64,000 nucleotides of DNA, taken from NCBI GenBank assembly GCA_964598395.1, contig CAZRBW010000007.1, forward strand, positions 1 to 64,000, given 5' to 3'. Positions 52,569 through 60,415 of this stretch are shown piece by piece. How positions within the stretch are numbered: the stretch's first letter is position 1; each line of letters opens with the position of its first letter. The notes beneath the pieces were generated by a model. It saw only the letters and a list, made by a program, of their open reading frames with translations. It did not search any database and had not been told where the DNA came from. Source of the stretch: CAXBDP01 sp964598395. GTDB taxonomy: Bacteria > Bacteroidota > Bacteroidia > Cytophagales > Cyclobacteriaceae. The translations under genes were made by a program, and so were the position numbers.

Positions 52569-54134
52569 ATGGTAGCTTTTTTATTGAGCTCCACTATCTG
52601 TCTGGTCATTTTCTATCTTTTTTACATTTGTATTTTATCCAGACATAATAGTTTTCTGCAAAATCGTATTTATTTATTAGGCTCTTTATTGTTGTCTTTT
52701 ATAATACCTATTTTGGAGATCCCGATCACGCAAAAAAGTGCTGACGTACCAATTCTAGTCAGTACCACCCAGACCCTGAGCGAGGTAGTGATTTATGCAG
52801 AAAAAGCTTCTCCTTTATTAAACCCCTACACTACAGCCCTGCTTGGGATATACTTGATTGGGTTTTTAGTAATGGGAATCAAACTTACTTACAGGTGGGT
52901 TTCTATTAGACAATTGCTTCTGGATAAAGACAGACGACTTAAATATTATAAAGGAGCTTGGGTAATAGAAACCAACGGCCAATTACCGACTTTCTCTTAT
53001 ATGGAGTATATCTTTTTTGATGACTCCGTGCCAATGGATGAGGCAGATAAAAATCGTATTCTAGATCACGAATTAGCTCATTCCAAACAAGGGCACACCT
53101 ATGATTTACTTTTGGTGGAGTTCCTTAAAGTTCTTATTTGGTTCAATCCACTTATCTACATGTACTCTCACAAACTAGAAGAAGTACATGAATACCTTGC
53201 TGATGACAAAGCTACTCAAGATGGAGATGTTGCTACATACTCTCAACTACTAGCCAGAATGGCTCTACGAAATTTCTCAATTGGCTTTGCAAGGCATTTT
53301 TCTAAAATCAAAACTCTTAAAAGAATTAAAATGATGCAATTACCAAAGAAGAAGTATGCAGCATGGCGAATCGTATTTGCCCTCCCGCTAATAGCGGTCA
53401 TGGTGACGGTATTCTCATGTGAGCGAGTAACAGAGATGGATCAGTTAGTTGAAGTTGAGCCCAACTCAGTATTACAAGTGCCAACGGGCGACTTTAATAT
53501 TAATGTTTCCACGGCGCCAGATCCTGATGCAAAGGATTTTATGACATTCAAAAACGGCACAATGGAAGCTAAGGCTGGCAAGTACTTGATAGTAGGTACT
53601 AACCTAGACACCAAAGAAAAAAATGCTTTAGCAACATCCTTTGTTGAAAGACTTCGTCTAAATCCTAATTCATTTAAAATTACTGAAATAGAAGAACTCG
53701 AAATAGTGGATGAGAAGGTTTATGAAATCCATGAACTAGACGAAATGCCATCACCAGCAGAGATGCCTAACTACATTGAGGTGCCCGTAACTCAAAAGCC
53801 CAAAGTTGATAGCGATGGAATCTATGATTCATTCGCTTTGGAAGTGCTACCAGAGCCAGTGGGAGGTTTAGCGGCTTTCTATAATTTTATAGGGTCTAAT
53901 ATTCAATATCCGCAAACGGCCAGAAACCAAGGTATTGAGGGTAAAGTTTTTGTAGTGTTTGTTATTGATACTGATGGCTCGATTGGAGATGTAGAGATCC
54001 TCAAAGGAGTCTCTCCTGATATTGATCAAGAAGCTCTCAGGGTATTACAAAATGCGCCAAATTGGAAGGCAGGTATGCAAAACGATGCTCCAGTAAAAGT
54101 GAGAATGAGATTGCCGATTACATTCAAATTATAA
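52569..54134 (+). CDS. BlaR1-type M56 metallopeptidase fused to a TonB C-terminal domain
   Basis: A 521-residue membrane protein. The N-terminal part has four membrane helices (~1-20, 34-52, 88-108, 264-284) and a cytoplasmic zinc-peptidase loop with HELAH (167-171). In place of the penicillin-binding sensor domain of classical BlaR1, the periplasmic part holds a linker and a TonB_C domain (~430-521, YPQTARNQGIEGKVFVVF...PITFKL). The likely role is to cleave or inactivate the BlaI-type repressor in response to an envelope signal, with the TonB-like domain acting as sensor or contact with outer-membrane proteins; the latter is inference. It ends in a strong terminator. Confidence 0.9.
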   Translation: MVAFLLSSTICLVIFYLFYICILSRHNSFLQNRIYLLGSLLLSFIIPILEIPITQKSADVPILVSTTQTLSEVVIYAEKASPLLNPYTTALLGIYLIGFLVMGIKLTYRWVSIRQLLLDKDRRLKYYKGAWVIETNGQLPTFSYMEYIFFDDSVPMDEADKNRILDHELAHSKQGHTYDLLLVEFLKVLIWFNPLIYMYSHKLEEVHEYLADDKATQDGDVATYSQLLARMALRNFSIGFARHFSKIKTLKRIKMMQLPKKKYAAWRIVFALPLIAVMVTVFSCERVTEMDQLVEVEPNSVLQVPTGDFNINVSTAPDPDAKDFMTFKNGTMEAKAGKYLIVGTNLDTKEKNALATSFVERLRLNPNSFKITEIEELEIVDEKVYEIHELDEMPSPAEMPNYIEVPVTQKPKVDSDGIYDSFALEVLPEPVGGLAAFYNFIGSNIQYPQTARNQGIEGKVFVVFVIDTDGSIGDVEILKGVSPDIDQEALRVLQNAPNWKAGMQNDAPVKVRMRLPITFKL

Positions 54135-54152
54135 ATTTCATATACTGTCTTT

Positions 54153-54186
54153 AAAAGCCAGCTAAATTTATTGGCTGGCTTTTTTT
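54153..54186 (+). terminator. Rho-independent terminator after blaR1/TonB
   Basis: AAAAGCCAGC (54153-54162), an 11-base loop, then GCTGGCTTTTTTT: a strong hairpin with T run 18 bases past the stop. Confidence 0.9.
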
Positions 54187-54237
54187 ATGACTTTAAATCA
54201 ATGTTTAAAAGGTTAGAAAACTGAGACGAATTATTTG

Positions 54238-54245
54238 TAAATTTG
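54238..54245 (+). promoter_or_regulatory. Probable -7 element for the 38-residue lipoprotein
   Basis: TAAATTTG matches TAnnTTTG exactly, 59 bases before the ATG. A -33-like TTAG lies at 54213-54216, slightly too far upstream. Confidence 0.4.
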
Positions 54246-54304
54246 TTGAACATGAATTTCCTAATTGCAGTACAACAAGCAAAAATGAATAGCGGGAGGT
54301 AAAA

Positions 54305-54421
54305 ATGAAAAAGATTCTATTTGTACTATTAGTAATAAGCCTATTTACCAGCACCAGTTGCACCAAAAAAGAAGATATTGCACCAGGACGCAATCAACCT
54401 GAAATGATTCCTGCGCCTTAA
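54305..54421 (+). CDS. Very small lipoprotein (38 residues)
   Basis: The ATG at 54305 opens a 38-codon frame with a textbook lipoprotein signal: MKKILFVLLVISLF, then TSTSC with Cys19 as the lipid site. A 20-residue polar, Pro-rich mature tail (from CTKKEDIAPG) follows. A -7 element is present upstream, and an octamer copy ends five bases before the ATG, mimicking a ribosome site. The signal sequence makes a real gene likely despite the length. Similar short lipopeptides occur in Bacteroidota; the function is unknown. Confidence 0.65.
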   Translation: MKKILFVLLVISLFTSTSCTKKEDIAPGRNQPEMIPAP

Positions 54422-54438
54422 ATAAGGATAAATAAAGT

Positions 54439-54650
54439 TAATCCTAATGGGATTTGCTGGTTTGACCGACTATAGGTTGCGGGCTTACCTTTGATCGCTA
54501 AGTTTATCTGTGCTTTTCTTTTATCCGATGGTTAAAAACCAAGTGCAATGTATATTTCGATTTTTTGCAACTAGTAATCTACTCGTCCTATTTTCAGGGT
54601 CGTTTTTTTCTACCATCATTTTGCTAAAGGAGATAATCCCAATAGGATTA
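54439..54650. repeat. 212-bp intergenic stretch bounded by a 16-base inverted repeat
   Basis: TAATCCTAATGGGATT (54439-54454) and AATCCCAATAGGATTA (54635-54650) are inverted copies with one mismatch. The ~180 bases between them hold no ORF and no recognised RNA fold. Possibilities are a small MITE-like element or a structured RNA with a long terminal stem; no clear target-site duplication was seen. Confidence 0.45.
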
Positions 54651-54690
54651 ATAATATGAGGATGGTTGCACAAAGGGAATAATGTAAATA

Positions 54691-55218
54691 CTAAAAGTAC
54701 TTCGGCCTGATAATCTCTGACAAGATGATAGCGTCTCTTGCGCCTTCGGGCGAGCGGAGCATTCTTTTAATTTTGGAGGATGAACCAAATTGCTCCGTTT
54801 CTTCTAGGTCAATTACTTCTAAGGTTTTTTTACGCTCTATTTCTTCTTCAATTTGTACTCGATCATTTAGTCTGGAATATTTTTGATTCGACACATCTAC
54901 TTCATTGAAATCAGCATATTTGGATTCTTCCATTTCTCCATACATAGGCTCATATTCACTATCTTCAATTTCTTCTACGGTGGAATTAAGTTCTTCCTCA
55001 ACCTCCCGCTTTTCTTCCGTTTCACCAGAAATTTGACGTAATAAATCTTCAAAAGTCAATGGCTTTTCGCTTGGAGTATTAACTTCGGGGATATCTACGG
55101 CAGGTCTTGAATTTTGCTGGCGAGTGGTTTGGCCTTTTTTCTTCTTTGAAGCCAAGCCAGAAACCAAAAAATATAGCAGAGCCAATAAAATTGGCAGAAA
55201 ATCTTTCAAACTTTCCAT
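54691..55218 (-). CDS. Membrane-anchored acidic protein of unknown function
   Basis: A 175-residue protein with one N-terminal membrane helix (FLPILLALLYFLVSGLA), a basic stretch (SKKKKGQ) and a long, strongly acidic cytoplasmic region that is probably disordered. A short conserved-looking C-terminus follows (KIKRMLRSPEGARDAIILSEII). The ATG at 55218 is preferred over a TTG nine bases upstream. It is divergent from smc, sharing a 55-base upstream region. I recall similar proteins next to other Bacteroidota core genes, but no function is known. Confidence 0.75.
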   Translation of the reverse strand: MESLKDFLPILLALLYFLVSGLASKKKKGQTTRQQNSRPAVDIPEVNTPSEKPLTFEDLLRQISGETEEKREVEEELNSTVEEIEDSEYEPMYGEMEESKYADFNEVDVSNQKYSRLNDRVQIEEEIERKKTLEVIDLEETEQFGSSSKIKRMLRSPEGARDAIILSEIIRPKYF

Positions 55219-55243
55219 ATAGATCAAATTTAAGAATTAAATT

Positions 55244-55251
55244 TAGTTTTG
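55244..55251 (+). promoter_or_regulatory. Probable -7 element for smc
   Basis: TAGTTTTG matches TAnnTTTG exactly, 22 bases before the smc ATG. No convincing -33 element was found. Confidence 0.45.
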
Positions 55252-55273
55252 TGCTTATTAATACACAATACAT

Positions 55274-58200
55274 ATGTTATTAACTCGTCTGGAGATAAAA
55301 GGATTTAAAAGCTTCGGCGATCGCATTGTTATCAACTTTGATGAGGGCGTAACGGGCATCGTGGGTCCAAATGGCTGTGGTAAATCTAATGTGGTGGATG
55401 CTATCCGATGGGTGTTGGGCGAGCAAAAAACCCGTATGCTTCGTAGCGACAAAATGGAAAATGTCATTTTTAATGGCACGAAAAACCGCAAACCAACCCA
55501 ATTAGCTGAGGTTTCACTTACATTTTCTAATACTAAGAATCTTCTTCCTACCGAATACACAAGTGTTACCGTTACACGCAGATATTACAGATCTGGAGAA
55601 AGCGAGTATCAGCTGAATGGCGTCACTTGCCGCCTAAAAGACATCACAGACCTTTTTATGGATACTGGAATATCATCCAACAGCTACAGTATTATCGAGC
55701 TGAAGATGGTCGATGATATCTTGAATGATAAGGATAATTCGCGCCGCCAATTATTTGAAGAAGCTGCTGGAATTTCGAAGTTCAAAAAACGGAAAAAGGA
55801 TACGCTGAAAAGGTTGGAAGATACCGAAGGTGATTTGAATCGGGTGGAGGATTTGCTTTATGAGATCAATAAAAACATGAAATCTCTAGAGCGGCAAGCC
55901 AAGCAAACCGAAAAGTATTATGAGCTTAAATCTGGTTACAAGCAGTACAGCATCAGCCTAGGCTTGAAGCAAAGTGAGGATTTTAGAAATAGCGAGAAGA
56001 AAATAGTACAGCAATTAGCCAATGAGGAAAATAATAGGGCTGCATTTACTGCCGAAATCGCCCAAGCTGAAGCCATTGTGGAAAAGAGCAAAGCTGAGCT
56101 AATCCAATTCGAAAAATTACTTGCATCGCGCCAAAAGACCTTAAACGAGCATGTGAATAAAATCAGGCAGCAGGAAAGCGACAAAAAGATCAAAAATGAA
56201 AGATTGAAATACCTTAGTGAGCGTGCAAAGGATTTGCAGTCTCAGATCGAAAAGGACAAGGAAAGTAAGGAAAGGGCTGATTTTTCATTAAAAGGATTGC
56301 GTAGCGAATATGGTTCGCTGCAAAAAATGTATGACGAGGTAGAATCTCAACTTTTGGTATTTAAGACGGCTTTGGATGATCAAAAAACCAAAACTGACGA
56401 ATTGCAAAATGAGGTGAATAAGATAAGAACCGACTATAAGAAATTGCAGGAGGATTCGTATCAGCATTCCAAATCGCTTGAAATAAAGGAGATTCAACTA
56501 AATAGCTTGAAACTAGAACTTGACAAAACGGCCATTGGTAGTCAGGAGAAATACTCTCAATTGGAGTCGTTCGATCAGAAAATCGAGGAATTGCACAAGG
56601 CTCAAAAGAAAGAAGCTAAATTGCTGGAATTCTTAAAGCGGGAGGAAGTTGAAATACTGGAGAGGAGGGAGGAATCTGAGCAGCTCCTTGAGCAAAGCAA
56701 AGAAAATCTACAAAAACTAAAACGCCAGCTCGACGCTAAAGAAAATGAATATAAGCTCACAAAATCGCTAGTTGAAAATCTAGAAGGCTTTCCAGAAGCG
56801 ATCAAGTACTTAAAGAAGAACGTGCGCTGGGGGAAGGATACGCCTTTGCTCTCTGATATTATTACCTGCGACGAAAAGTATAGAGTAGCAATAGAAAATT
56901 ACCTAGAGCACTACATGAATTATTTTGTGGTGGAGAAAGAGAGTAATGCCTTTGAAGCTGTAAATGTGTTGGGCGATTCGAATAGAGGAAAAGCCAATTT
57001 CTTTATACTAAGTAAAATAGGTGAGGACTTGCCAGCTCAGGTGAAAATACCAGCAGGAGGAATTAGGGCTATCGACATTGTGGAGTACGATGCTAAATTC
57101 AACGATTTGGTTCAATTGCTATTAGGAAATGTATTCCTGTTCGAAGCCGATCATTTGACAGAGCCTGAGGATGGTACTGTCTTTTTGAATATCAACGGTA
57201 GACTTGCTCGAAAGAAAATCAGTATTTCAGGTGGTTCGGTTGGTTTATTTGAAGGTAAGAAAATTGGTAGAGCTAAGAATCTCGAGAAGCTGAGCAAGGA
57301 TATTAAGTCCTTGAATTCGCAAATTGAGAAGTTGGAGGATATCACGCTACATCAGCAAGAGCGGGTGCTTAAGCTTAAGCAGCAGAGCAAAAAGACGGAG
57401 ATTGATTCTACTCAGCAAAATTACTCCAGAGTTGCGCAGGAATTATCTGCTGTAATGAGCAGAAAAGATCAATTGCAGCAATTCATCAATTCGGAAGCCA
57501 CTCGCAAGGAGGATATCCAAGATTCAATCACCGATCTGCAAGAAGAGCTAACTACACTTAGGCCAGAAGCAGAGCAAGCTAGGGCACAATTGACATTGCT
57601 TGAAAGAGAACTAAGTGAAAAGTCGCAAGATTTACAAAAGCAAAATGAACTGCTCAATGTGAAATCGGTTGGGTATAATCAGCAGAATATTTTATTTCAT
57701 CAGCAAAAGAATAAGCTGGAAAGCACCTCCCGTGAAATCGATTACAAAGAACAAAGCTTAGCAACAGCTTCTGAGAGAATTGTGAAAAATCAGGATGAGT
57801 TAAAAAATGCTGAGACTGATATTAAAAATTTGTTGGAGCAATCTGAGGAGTTCGATGATAGTCTTTTAACTCTATATGACGAAAAGGAAACTATAGAAAA
57901 AGGTGTGAATGAAGCAGAACGAGATTATTATCGATTGCGAGGCGAAATTGATACACAAGAGAAGAATGTCCGTGAGATCCAGAAGAAAAAGGAAAATGGA
58001 GAATCTTTGATTTTCGAATTGAAGGGCGCGTTGAATGAAGTGAAATTACAGATTCAATCATTGCTAGATCGTATTTCGGTTGAATTTGAAGTGAATCTAA
58101 AATCCATCGAAGAAGGTGAAAAGGATGATTTGAGTATTGCGGAACTTGAACAAAATATTCGAAAAATCAAGGATCAGATGGAAAAACTTGGGCCAATAAA

Positions 58201-58792
58201 TCCTATGGCCATGGAAGCTTATAATGAGATCAAAGAGCGCTTCGATTTCATTACTGTACAAAAGCTTGATTTGGTGCAAGCGAAAGAATCGTTATTGAGC
58301 ACCATTGATGAAATAAACACTGTAGCGAAAGAGAATTTTATGGAAGCATTCGATAAGATTCAAAAGAATTTTGTCACAGTATTTCGCTCATTATTCACCA
58401 ACGAGGATGATTGTAGTCTAATCCTATCAGATCCGGACAATCCGCTAGAGTCTTCAATTGAGATCACAGCTAAACCGAAAGGCAAGCGACCATTGTCGAT
58501 AAATCAGCTTTCGGGGGGAGAGAAGACCTTGACAGCAACATCCTTATTATTTGCTATTTACCTGCTGAAACCAGCGCCATTCTGTATATTCGATGAAGTA
58601 GATGCGCCGCTAGATGATGCCAATATTGACAAATTCAATAATATCATCCGTACCTTTAGCAAAGATTCGCAATTCATTATAGTAACACACAATAAGCGAA
58701 CAATGGCCAGCACAGACATAATCTATGGAATTACTATGATAGAGCAGGGCGTGTCGCGAGTAGTGCCGGTTGATTTGCGGGAGGCTGTTTAA
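55274..58792 (+). CDS. smc: Chromosome segregation protein SMC
   Basis: An 1172-residue SMC ATPase of standard length. Walker A GPNGCGKSN is at 31-39, long coiled coils run at ~165-500 and ~675-1020, and a hinge lies at ~515-660. The signature LSGGEK is at 1079-1084 and Walker B IFDEVDAP (Asp1107, Glu1108) follows. With ScpA and ScpB it loads near the origin via ParB and organises sister chromosomes. Two exact octamer copies (56638, 58777) lie in this gene, both in the sense direction. The LOG-family gene follows 11 bases later. Confidence 0.96.
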   Translation: MLLTRLEIKGFKSFGDRIVINFDEGVTGIVGPNGCGKSNVVDAIRWVLGEQKTRMLRSDKMENVIFNGTKNRKPTQLAEVSLTFSNTKNLLPTEYTSVTVTRRYYRSGESEYQLNGVTCRLKDITDLFMDTGISSNSYSIIELKMVDDILNDKDNSRRQLFEEAAGISKFKKRKKDTLKRLEDTEGDLNRVEDLLYEINKNMKSLERQAKQTEKYYELKSGYKQYSISLGLKQSEDFRNSEKKIVQQLANEENNRAAFTAEIAQAEAIVEKSKAELIQFEKLLASRQKTLNEHVNKIRQQESDKKIKNERLKYLSERAKDLQSQIEKDKESKERADFSLKGLRSEYGSLQKMYDEVESQLLVFKTALDDQKTKTDELQNEVNKIRTDYKKLQEDSYQHSKSLEIKEIQLNSLKLELDKTAIGSQEKYSQLESFDQKIEELHKAQKKEAKLLEFLKREEVEILERREESEQLLEQSKENLQKLKRQLDAKENEYKLTKSLVENLEGFPEAIKYLKKNVRWGKDTPLLSDIITCDEKYRVAIENYLEHYMNYFVVEKESNAFEAVNVLGDSNRGKANFFILSKIGEDLPAQVKIPAGGIRAIDIVEYDAKFNDLVQLLLGNVFLFEADHLTEPEDGTVFLNINGRLARKKISISGGSVGLFEGKKIGRAKNLEKLSKDIKSLNSQIEKLEDITLHQQERVLKLKQQSKKTEIDSTQQNYSRVAQELSAVMSRKDQLQQFINSEATRKEDIQDSITDLQEELTTLRPEAEQARAQLTLLERELSEKSQDLQKQNELLNVKSVGYNQQNILFHQQKNKLESTSREIDYKEQSLATASERIVKNQDELKNAETDIKNLLEQSEEFDDSLLTLYDEKETIEKGVNEAERDYYRLRGEIDTQEKNVREIQKKKENGESLIFELKGALNEVKLQIQSLLDRISVEFEVNLKSIEEGEKDDLSIAELEQNIRKIKDQMEKLGPINPMAMEAYNEIKERFDFITVQKLDLVQAKESLLSTIDEINTVAKENFMEAFDKIQKNFVTVFRSLFTNEDDCSLILSDPDNPLESSIEITAKPKGKRPLSINQLSGGEKTLTATSLLFAIYLLKPAPFCIFDEVDAPLDDANIDKFNNIIRTFSKDSQFIIVTHNKRTMASTDIIYGITMIEQGVSRVVPVDLREAV

Positions 58793-58803
58793 ACAAAGAG
58801 AAA

Positions 58804-59385
58804 ATGGAGATAAAGAGTGTTTGTATTTACTGTGCATCAAGTAGCAACATCAATCGGAAATATTTCGAAGCAGCAAACCGCTTGGCGGAGATTTTGGTCG
58901 ACAATAACATACAAGTGATTTTTGGTGGAGGGGCTGTTGGGCTAATGGGTTCGGTTGCCGATACGGTATTGCGACTTGATGGAGAAATAATCGGCATCAT
59001 GCCCAACTTCATGAAAGAAATTGAGCTTCAACATAAGGGTGTCAAAAATTATATGTTTGTAGGAGGGATGCACGAAAGGAAAAAGAAATTTCTCGAATAT
59101 TCTGATGCTTTAATAACCTTGCCAGGCGGCTGTGGTACCTTTGAAGAATTGATGGAAGCAATTACCTTGAAAAGGTTAGGCATTATTAACAAACCAATAA
59201 TTATCCTAAATACTAATAATTACTATAAGCCATTGATTGAAATGCTTAATATGTCGATTCAGGAGGGATTTTTGAAAGAAGATCACATTAACTTATGGAG
59301 TGTGGTTGATTTGCCTGAAGAAGTATTGCCCGCAATAAAGAATGCTCCTGAATGGGACTTGACCCGGGCAATGGGAAATATTTAA
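58804..59385 (+). CDS. LOG-family protein (TIGR00730 Rossmann fold)
   Basis: A 193-residue protein with VCIYCASSSN at the start, FGGGAVGLMG, a conserved Arg in MHERKK and the motif PGGCGTFEE (107-115). This defines the LOG (cytokinin-activating phosphoribohydrolase) family. Bacterial members hydrolyse nucleoside monophosphates to base plus ribose 5-phosphate; some were long mislabelled lysine decarboxylase. Its place directly after smc may reflect co-transcription, not shared function. Confidence 0.93.
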   Translation: MEIKSVCIYCASSSNINRKYFEAANRLAEILVDNNIQVIFGGGAVGLMGSVADTVLRLDGEIIGIMPNFMKEIELQHKGVKNYMFVGGMHERKKKFLEYSDALITLPGGCGTFEELMEAITLKRLGIINKPIIILNTNNYYKPLIEMLNMSIQEGFLKEDHINLWSVVDLPEEVLPAIKNAPEWDLTRAMGNI

Positions 59386-59427
59386 ACTTTTTAAATCCTT
59401 GATTCATCTATATCGTAAAAAGTACTG

Positions 59428-60246
59428 ATGCTTTTAAAACTCATAAGAACTTTATCCCTTTTAATCCTCCCGCTTTTAATGGCAAGTACTGCTTTGGCTC
59501 AAGAGCGGGTTGAGTTCAATGGTGTAGTTTACCGTTCAGATAATAATGAAAGACTTCCATTTGCCAACGTTATTTCTTTAAAGCAAAGAACTGGTGTCCC
59601 TACGGATGAAATGGGCAAATTTCGTATTAGGGTAAGTACAGACGACACCATTAGAATTTCTTATTTAGGTTATGATGATGTCCTTATTCCTGTAAATGAT
59701 GAATCACTTGCATTGAGGGATAACTTATTGATAAAAATAACGCCACGTGTGTATGAGCTATCTCAAATCACGGTAAGGAATTTACGAGATATGCCAGGGT
59801 TTATTCAGCGGGAGGAAGATCGAAAGCAATTGGCTATTATCGGACTTCCAAACAGGCCACCATTGGTGAGAGATCCTTTAAATTACTATAAATCTAGTAT
59901 TGGTTTTGGAACTGGAGGTGGAGGTTTAGGAGGTGGGGTTGCTATTACAGGACTCCTAACGGCTTTGTTTAGCAATTTTGATAATTACTACAAGCAACTG
60001 AAAAAGCTGGAAATATTAGAAGCTAGAGAGCGACAGGAGAAAGCTATTCAGAAATTATATGAAGATAAGTATAATGAAGATATAGTACGAGAAGTTGTGA
60101 AGTTGGAAGGTTCAGAACTTATCGAGTTCATGGAGCGATACAAACCACACCCTGTTTTTCTTACAATGGCCAATGATTATGATCTTGCCGAATACCTTCT
60201 AGAAAAATTGGCTAGTTACAATAGATTAAAAAGAGGTCAGAGGTAA
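59428..60246 (+). CDS. Carboxypeptidase-regulatory-like domain protein, secreted
   Basis: A 272-residue exported protein. The signal peptide (LSLLILPLLMASTALAQ) is followed by a CarboxypepD_reg-like beta domain (VEFNGVVYRSDNNERLPFANVISLKQRTGVPTDEMGKFRI, ~27-110). This domain also forms the N-terminus of SusC/TonB-dependent receptors, but here no receptor barrel follows. A Gly-rich hydrophobic stretch (~158-182) may insert in a membrane, and a charged helical tail follows. Many Bacteroidota carry such stand-alone proteins of unknown role. Confidence 0.85.
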   Translation: MLLKLIRTLSLLILPLLMASTALAQERVEFNGVVYRSDNNERLPFANVISLKQRTGVPTDEMGKFRIRVSTDDTIRISYLGYDDVLIPVNDESLALRDNLLIKITPRVYELSQITVRNLRDMPGFIQREEDRKQLAIIGLPNRPPLVRDPLNYYKSSIGFGTGGGGLGGGVAITGLLTALFSNFDNYYKQLKKLEILEARERQEKAIQKLYEDKYNEDIVREVVKLEGSELIEFMERYKPHPVFLTMANDYDLAEYLLEKLASYNRLKRGQR

Positions 60247-60415
60247 CAAATTGATCATAACAGAAGTTTACCATATTGGCGGGATGTTTATAATAAGGTT
60301 ATTTATTTAGGTAATTTTAATCGGTTTTTCCTATCCAAATAAGGTTTTATTTCCATCTGAATTTATGTAATTTCGCCAGCGAATTAAGAATAGAAAAAAA
60401 CAAAAGCGATAAAAG

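Larger units (their letters stand above)
1253..59815. repeat. Dispersed octamer GCGGGAGG (33 exact copies)
   Basis: Exact copies on the + strand start at 5125, 8760, 13514, 18032, 24803, 29068, 35006, 36742, 38434, 39966, 43861, 49518, 54292, 56638, 58777 and 59808. Copies on the - strand (read as CCTCCCGC on +) start at 1253, 13146, 18456, 24306, 29496, 32305, 33589, 37909, 38392, 40854, 45059, 46142, 48967, 50592, 53381, 55002 and 59466. Five further sites differ only in the first base (9868, 22220 and 51474 with T; 35276 and 57726 with A on the minus strand). Seven exact copies are intergenic, 15 are in the sense and 11 in the antisense direction of a gene. The base after the motif's complement is T in about half the copies (CCTCCCGCT). 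Confidence 0.95.

Noticed and set aside
54292..54299. Shine-Dalgarno interpretation of GCGGGAGG
   Set aside because: Most of the 33 copies are far inside genes or antisense, so ribosome binding cannot explain the motif as a class.
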